A DNA stretch of 64,000 nucleotides from Phocoena phocoena (lineage: Eukaryota; Chordata; Mammalia; Artiodactyla; Phocoenidae): the NCBI RefSeq assembly GCF_963924675.1, contig NC_089221.1:140968263-141032262 (forward strand), given 5' to 3'. Every line of letters starts with the position of its first letter. Position 1 is the stretch's first letter. Under the pieces are notes generated by a model. It was not told where the DNA came from, did no database searches, and was given only the letters and a program-made list of their open reading frames with translations. A program made the translations under genes and the position numbers. Positions 58,259 through 64,000 of this stretch are shown in pieces.

Positions 58259-58280
58259 AAATTCTAGGGAGAAATTCTTG

Positions 58281-58974
58281 ACCACACTAGAGGAACAGAG
58301 CTTGTCAGGGCAAATAAGGATCTATGGCTTCCAGGCAACTGGCTAGAGAACACAAAGAGATCATACCCATAAAATCTAACATGTTAGCTGTGATTTCATC
58401 CAACATCACAGCTCTCTCACTGTTAAAGACGTCCTGCTAATGTAAATGTAAATGAGACTGAAGAATTAGTTCCACAAATCGAGCTACCAATGAATTAACC
58501 CCTCTTACCTTCCACAGTACATTGTCCTCAAGCCCAAGGGTCCATTAACTGAACACACAAATGGAGCTTCACAACCCTCAAAATCTTCTCTGTATGCTGC
58601 GCCCAGATGCTCACAGTGTTCTTCCCCTGTGACCATGTGGAAAATCCTCCTGGCATTTAAGATCATCTCCCTCAAGCCTTCCTGTCAGAAAGAGAACAGC
58701 CCTAAGTGAAATGCTGCAAATCAATGAGTTGGTAAACCAGCTATAGAAACAGTGTGTTACAGCCCATCAGACCTCTGAAAGTCTCCCACTTTGAAGATAT
58801 AAGAATGAAAGAGACACATCTGAACTAAAACCCAGAGGAGCATTTGCTATGCAGGCAAGTTCAGATGACCTTTTTAAATGACAAGAATATTTCTCTTCTG
58901 ATTCTGACCTCAGAAACAGATTTCAAACTGAGTTTCAGTAAGGAGGCTATAAATTATAGTAATAAAATACAATA
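58281..58974. other. No gene or clear repeat recognised
   Basis: Nothing identified. Confidence 0.5.
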
Positions 58975-59250
58975 GAGCCAACAATTATTGAGAACTTGGG
59001 TTGGGTGCCTGGCACTGAGCTAAGTGTATAACATGCATGGTATCATTTAATCCCTTACACCTTCCTAATAGGTTGGTATTATTTTTAATGTCATTTTACA
59101 GAAGTGGAAGGAGGCATTCCTCTGCTTCTGTAGTGAAGGGAAGTGAAGCATTCTCCCCAAGATAACAGAATTGGTTTTACAGCCAGATTCAAATGCATAT
59201 CCGTATGGGTACAAAGTCTTTGTTCTTCAAACACTAGACCACACTGCTTC
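58975..59250 (-). repeat. MIR SINE
   Basis: Reverse MIR: 'gcctggcactgagctaagtg', 'ggtatcatttaatcccttac', 'taatgtcattttacagaagt' and 'cccaagataacagaattggt'. Confidence 0.62.
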
Positions 59251-61079
59251 AAAAGGAAGACCAGAAACCAACACAGAGACAGTGGGTCACTTCTCAGTAC
59301 CTACTGTATGCTGGGTACTCTATCAAGAAAAATATTCATAATAGTAAGGATACTCTAGTGTCAACAAGGCCTGTCTAGGACATGTTGGAACTCAACTCAT
59401 GAGAGAGTCTGATTAATTTCTCTGAGGTAAGAGTTGTTCTGGGAGGCAGGATCCAATTCTGATTGTTTAATAAGGACTAAATTTATCCAGAGACAAAGGT
59501 GAAATGGGAAACATTCTGTACAAGAAATGACAGCTGCTGCTTGAAGGGAGAAGACAGAGGAATTGTATATAATCTCCTGTGGGTTTTCAAATAAACCACT
59601 GGGCTAAAAGTATGCTTGGAATAGATCAGATGGAGAAAAGCATCCTGGATCTTGGAAACCACTGAACAGTCGTGGGCTGGAGGACTGTGGACCGGTAGGC
59701 TTGATTGCAGCATCAATACACTGAAATATTTATGTTACTTAATAGGAGACTGTTATTCTTCCACTTTTTATAAGAGAAATACAATTGACCTTTGGGAAGT
59801 CTGATGACAGGAAAACAAGTATAAAGTGATGGCTGGCCTTATCAAGTTTAAATATTTGAAAAGGTATAATTCATGTAAATGTTTAGCCTTTTTTTAATTG
59901 TGCAAGGGCAAAACCTGCCTAGGTTGGTATTTACTTTTCTAATTAGAAAAGCTTGAGTGATGTGAACAATTAAGATAATACAATACCTTTACAAGATAAT
60001 TAATCTTTTCTTTGGGATTCATCTTACCACATCCCAAGCTGATGTGATTTACCTCCCAGTTAAGGATATGTTAGAATGTAATTGGAGCCATTTGCTCTGA
60101 CTGTCAGAGAAGAAAAGATCATGGAATTTGCATCTCATATATCTAGAAATTAAAACTGAAGGACTGACCACTTGACACGCCAGAAGTTCCCGAAGTGAAG
60201 CCTGCTGATCTCAATTCGTTGTGGTGGCTAAATGAATCCTCTCTTCAATTTGAATGCATGATGAAACTCCTATTAGAACATTGCAGTGTAATAATCGACA
60301 ACATAATGAAACTGCCAAAGACAAAACGCAAATACCTCTCTACTGACCCTTCAGAACTATACTCTGTACTTAGAAAGAAGCAAATACCACTGCCAGACAT
60401 GTAGCATTCCCCTTTATTCTACCTCCCCTCTACCCATCAGGGAATGCTGAGACATTCTTTTGGATACCTTTAGAATCAAACACTTGAAATTCAGCAGCAA
60501 TGGTAGGTTGCGGAATTTGGAATGGTATATAGATTCAACTAGCAAGAGTATTTGAAAATTACTACTACTATCTCCTAACACTCTCACTTTATAACAGAAA
60601 TGTATTTTTAGTATTAAAAATTTGGGGGGATATTATCTTAGGGTAACAATTTCATAGAGTAATTTAGCTTCATCAAACAAAACTGATGCTTTTAGTTTTG
60701 GGGGTTTGCTTCTGATCTGTGAAAACTTGATTAGGCATCAGCACTGATCTTTGGAAATTACTAATCTACATACACTGGCTTTTTAAAATAATTAACCTCT
60801 CAATCCATTATAATTTGGTCTCTACACCTTTTAGGATGTATGACTAGTAATGTCTTCAGTTGCTGACTCAGTGGTCTCTTGTCTCCTTAATCTAACTGGA
60901 GCTCTCATCAGCGTTTGTTATAGGTTGTCACTTCTTCCATCTTGAAAAACCTCTCTTTTTAATTTCAAGTACCCCACACACAAGAGTAGGTTTCCTCTCT
61001 GGTGTCATTTTTTCTAATTCTCCTCTTTAGCATCCTCTTCGTTTATTGTTGAAAGGCTTTTGTTTTTTGGGGGTTTTGT
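59251..61079. other. No clear repeat; one unexplained short frame
   Basis: Unassigned 1.8 kb. The only notable item is the frame at 60168-60404. Confidence 0.5.
60168..60404 (+). other. Unrecognised 78-codon open frame
   Basis: Open from just after a TGA at 60165-60167 to TAG at 60402-60404, with no ATG before an internal Met pair. The translation is protein-like in composition: 'DTPEVPEVKPADLNSLWWLN', then 'CMMKLLLEHCSVIIDNIMKL' and a basic part 'KTKRKYLSTDPSELYSVLRK', ending 'IPLPDM'. Immediately upstream, another frame reads 'LTVREEKIMEFASHISRN', as if one protein had been broken by frameshifts. No splice acceptor with a pyrimidine tract is seen. It could be a retrocopy or decayed exon fragment, or chance. 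I do not recognise a family. Confidence 0.3.
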
Positions 61080-61760
61080 CTTAATTCCCCCTTCCTTTCT
61101 TATTATGCACACTCATCCTGGATAAGCTTTCATATTCCCATGGCTTTAACGAAATCACAAATCTTGACACCTAGGCCACACCTCACTTCTGAGTATCATA
61201 TCTGTATCTCCAACCATTAGATATGTCTACTTGAATGCCACAAAAGCACTTCAAACTTATCAAGTCCCCAAATGAACTCATCATTTCTCCCTATCCTTTT
61301 GAGATCCCCGACTTCTATAAGTAGAATTACTGTCCCCCATTGTCCAAGTCACAAACCTAGATATCGTTTGACTGAGTTACCAAGGCCCATTATTTCTGCC
61401 TCTTAAGTCAGGCCACCATTACCTTGAGCTTTGATTCCTTCTACAGCTAGCTAAATAGTGTTCCCCACCACCAACTTCATCCAACCATTCTCTGCACTGT
61501 AACCAGAGCATGTTTTTAAAGCATACGTGATTATTCCACTTACTGCCGATGCTCCAACGGCTCCCCCATTTTCCTCTGCATAAGGTCCAGACTCCTTGAC
61601 CAGGCTTATAAAACCCTGTGCCACTCATGAGCTGTTCCTTATAGCTCCAGCTGACTAATTGTTCTACAATCTCTTTTATCCCTCCTTCTACCTGCATTCA
61701 ACATTAGAGAATGTTCAACTTGTTTCATATACGTATGTGATTCTAATCAATGCAATGGTT
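61080..61760 (+). mobile_element. L2 LINE, sense
   Basis: L2 text: 'atatgtctacttgaatgcca', 'gaactcatcatttctcccta', 'ctgtaaccagagcatgtttt', 'ctctgcataaggtccagact' and 'ttgttctacaatctctttta'. Confidence 0.68.
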
Positions 61761-61834
61761 TTTATTTCTCTTTACTGAAATACTTGTAGAGACCAAGGAT
61801 ATGTATTTTACAAAATTATAGTGATGCAATGAAA

Positions 61835-62045
61835 TATAGCAGTCAGGAGCATGGGCTTTAAAATCACAAACCTGGGTTTTAATCCTGACTTCTCTAAATT
61901 ATATCCACGTAATCATATTAGTCAACTACTTCAAGCCTTAATTTCCTCATATGTAAAATGGGGATAATATTACTACCTGTGTTTCTAGAGTTGCTATTTG
62001 GATAACATGAGGTAATGCTAGTTAAATGTTTAATAAAATTGGTCC
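61835..62045 (+). repeat. MIR SINE
   Basis: Sense MIR between two L2 parts: 'cagtcaggagcatgggcttt', 'aaacctgggttttaatcctg', 'atttcctcatatgtaaaatg' and 'gataatattactacctgtg'. Confidence 0.75.
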
Positions 62046-62129
62046 CATAGTGTTGTTGTAGTTTTTGTTTTTGTGTGTAAAGCATTTAAACTACTTATTC
62101 TAATGTTCTCCATAATTTTTATTTAACCT

Positions 62130-62500
62130 CATCTCTCCTCACATATTAAAGTAAACCTTTTCTACTATTACCTATCCTGGACAATCTCAGGCCCCAAATA
62201 GACAATATTAGTCCCTTCCTGTTTGGGCTATTTTCCCATCTGGAACTCATTCTTCTCTTCCTCCAACTTGCTGATTGAAATTCCACTTTTCTCATTTAGG
62301 TTAGTTTAAGTTCCTCCTTCTCCGTGAAGCCTTCTCAGATGTCTATTATTCACCTGGATCTTTCCTTTCTCAGAACTCCTCTGATAATTGATGCTATAGT
62401 ACACATGTTGTCTTAGTTCTTCAATCACTTCACATGCATAAAAAAATCAACCTCCTTCACCTCTCTCAGCAGCATCTTGTGTCTGGATGAATACATATTT
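62130..62500 (+). mobile_element. L2 LINE 3' part, sense
   Basis: 'ctggaactcattcttctctt', 'gttcctccttctccgtgaag', 'ccttctcagatgtctattat' and 'gcagcatcttgtgtctggat'. Probably the continuation of the L2 at 61080-61760, split by the MIR. Confidence 0.62.
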
Positions 62501-63562
62501 GAACTGAATTTCTGAGTGGCCTCTACAATGCATCATCCTTTTCCTATCCCCCACCCCCTTTGGCAGGTACTTTCAACTACTATTTCTAGATCCTTATATT
62601 AAATGTTACTTGTTAATGATGATACTGAAATTTCTTCTTTTTTTTAAGCACATACACAAAAAAGAAATGGCACTTTTAAGTTTGCTTGTTTTCTTTTACT
62701 TACAATTGAAACTCTAGCTTCTGCAGTTTACCCCAAAACAAAAATTTCACACTGATTCCTGAATCTTACCCTCTTTGGATGTCTTGTAGGTTTATGATTA
62801 CTTTGCATTTTCAAAATTTTTAACCTGCCTGGAACAGTTTTACAGGTGTCATTCTTTCTCAGGAAAGGTAGATTTTTATTACCTTACAAGGATGACAAAT
62901 GCAAGTCCGCAGCATAATATAATTTTATGAAACACATTAAATGCTCAGCATCTCTCCTCTGCACCATTTGCTATGGTGGACAGATACCCTTGCCAAGGAA
63001 GGGAGGGCTATTGAGGTGATGGAATGTGAATTTTTTTTTCCTGTACCATTTTCTCTTAAAATTCTAGCTTTAGATAGTAGATCACATCTCCACAGAGGAA
63101 TGCAGGCCTCCCTTTACATTCTCTCTTTCTATACAGGTCAGACACTATAAATTTCTTATTTCTTTCTCTAAACTTCCTCATCCTTTTAATCACCATTAAA
63201 AGTTTCTTTCCAGAAAACTGTCTTTTAGGTAGCATTTTGCTTTGCATCAGAATCAGAAATCTAATCATGGTGAAAACCATGCAAATATTCACTTGAATAT
63301 AGACATTTCTCTTTTGCCTTTTGCCAGGACTGTTTATGGTTGGTTTCAAAAAAGATTTGGAACTTCTCAGGTTATGGACTAAAAAGCATTTTTCATTTTC
63401 CGGCTCCTTCCTTTATGTGGAAAGAATTGATATCTTTGAAAATAAAAAAGGAGGTGTGCCATTTTGGTATAGGTTTTATATTATAAAGTTCTAGATTTTG
63501 CACTATGTCCAAAATGACAAGGAGTTGTTTTAAAAGTCAGCTTCCATGAATTACCTTGGAGA

Positions 63563-63564
<2 letters not shown>
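62501..63564. other. No gene or clear repeat recognised
   Basis: Nothing identified. Confidence 0.5.

Positions 63565-63611
<47 letters not shown>
63565..63611. repeat. (TG)n microsatellite, 47 bases
   Basis: Uninterrupted GT alternation of about 23 units, so likely length-polymorphic. Confidence 0.97.
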
Positions 63612-63612
<1 letters not shown>

Positions 63613-63807
63613 TGCTTCTCGTGGAAGCAGAGAATAGGTAGGGCTTTACTTTCTACCCAACAATAAACAAAGCAATGTTAAGTCTGTTAAATTTTACTCT
63701 CTTACTGACTCCCTCTTTAAGATGGTTAAAAAGAAGAATTCTGTAGCAAATGGTTTAAAAAGCCCAAAATAGTAAGAATAATTTCAGTTGATCAAAACAG
63801 CATGGGA

Positions 63808-64000
63808 GGGCTTCCCCGGTGGCGCAGTGGTTGAGGGTCTGCCTGCCGATGCGGGGGGCACGGGTTCGTGCCCCGGTCCGGGGGGATCCCACGTGCCGCG
63901 GAGCGGCTGGGCCCGTGAGCCATCGCCTCTGGGCCTGCGTGTCCGGAGCCTGTGCTCCGCAGCAGGAGAGGCCACAGCGGTGGGAGGCCTGCGTACCGCA
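63808..64000 (+). mobile_element. CHR-family SINE, cut by window end
   Basis: It starts 'gggcttccccggtggcgcag' and runs to 'ggcctgcgtaccgca' at the last base. A box TGGCGCAGTGG and B box GGTTCGTGCC are intact. It is richer in CpG than the 58056 copy. The tail and second target copy lie outside the window. Confidence 0.95.

Noticed and set aside
1..64000. Novel multi-gene or defence system, CRISPR array, phage or operon
   Set aside because: No intact protein-coding gene cluster, no regularly spaced direct repeats with unique spacers, and the repeat content is entirely mammalian.

Overview
The window is mammalian nuclear DNA, almost certainly from a cetacean. The main evidence is three copies of a tRNA-derived SINE whose sequence I recognise as the cetacean CHR family (7604-7819, 58056-58258 and 63808 to the window end). 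It also holds cetartiodactyl-type LINE-1 3' ends, a mariner family with 'ttgggttggcc' termini, and the usual ancient mammalian layer (MIR, L2, MLT1, MER20, MER5A). I found no host protein-coding gene, no rRNA or tRNA gene, no CRISPR array and no multi-gene system. The open reading frames are LINE-1 or mariner remnants or chance frames. The segment reads as intergenic or intronic DNA built by successive transposon insertions.

Layout. 0-2.1 kb: an old antisense L1 (ORF2 remnant joined to a probable 5' UTR). 5.1-8.1 kb: a three-layer nest (L1 in SINE in older L1M), then a sense L1M 3' end split by a CHR SINE. 9.27-10.52 kb: a full-length but dead mariner with intact TA flanks. 12.4-15.6 kb: no recognisable transposon. 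15.6-18.1 kb: L2, interrupted by an L1 tail with a 16-bp target duplication. 19.4-20.4 kb: L1M, an 80-bp mariner miniature element that folds into a 37-bp hairpin, MLT1 and MIR. 21.9-32.3 kb: MIRs, MER20, MER5A, two LTR-like segments and an L1 tail. 32.3-36.9 kb: repeat-poor. 36.9-42.5 kb: ancient repeats, MLT1, a short CHR-like SINE and an L1 tail.

42.5-52.9 kb is dominated by two large antisense L1s. Copy A (42509-47337) is 5'-truncated in ORF1 and has broken ORF2 and ORF1. Copy B (48941-52873) keeps a complete 5' UTR of about 2.2 kb but has lost about 3.4 kb of ORF2. 52.9-64 kb is mostly unassigned, with MIR and L2 pieces, two CHR SINEs, an L1 tail, a long (TG)n tract and a short unrecognised open frame at 60.17-60.40 kb.

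The items most worth a second look are the mariner-derived hairpin at 19.7 kb, the promoter end of L1 copy B (YY1-like site, tandem units, a 186-codon antisense frame), G-quadruplex-type runs repeated in four L1 3' UTRs, and two AP-1-type sites 22 bp apart at 55.46 kb. Repeat family names come from memory of consensus sequences, and boundaries without target duplications are approximate (tens of bases).
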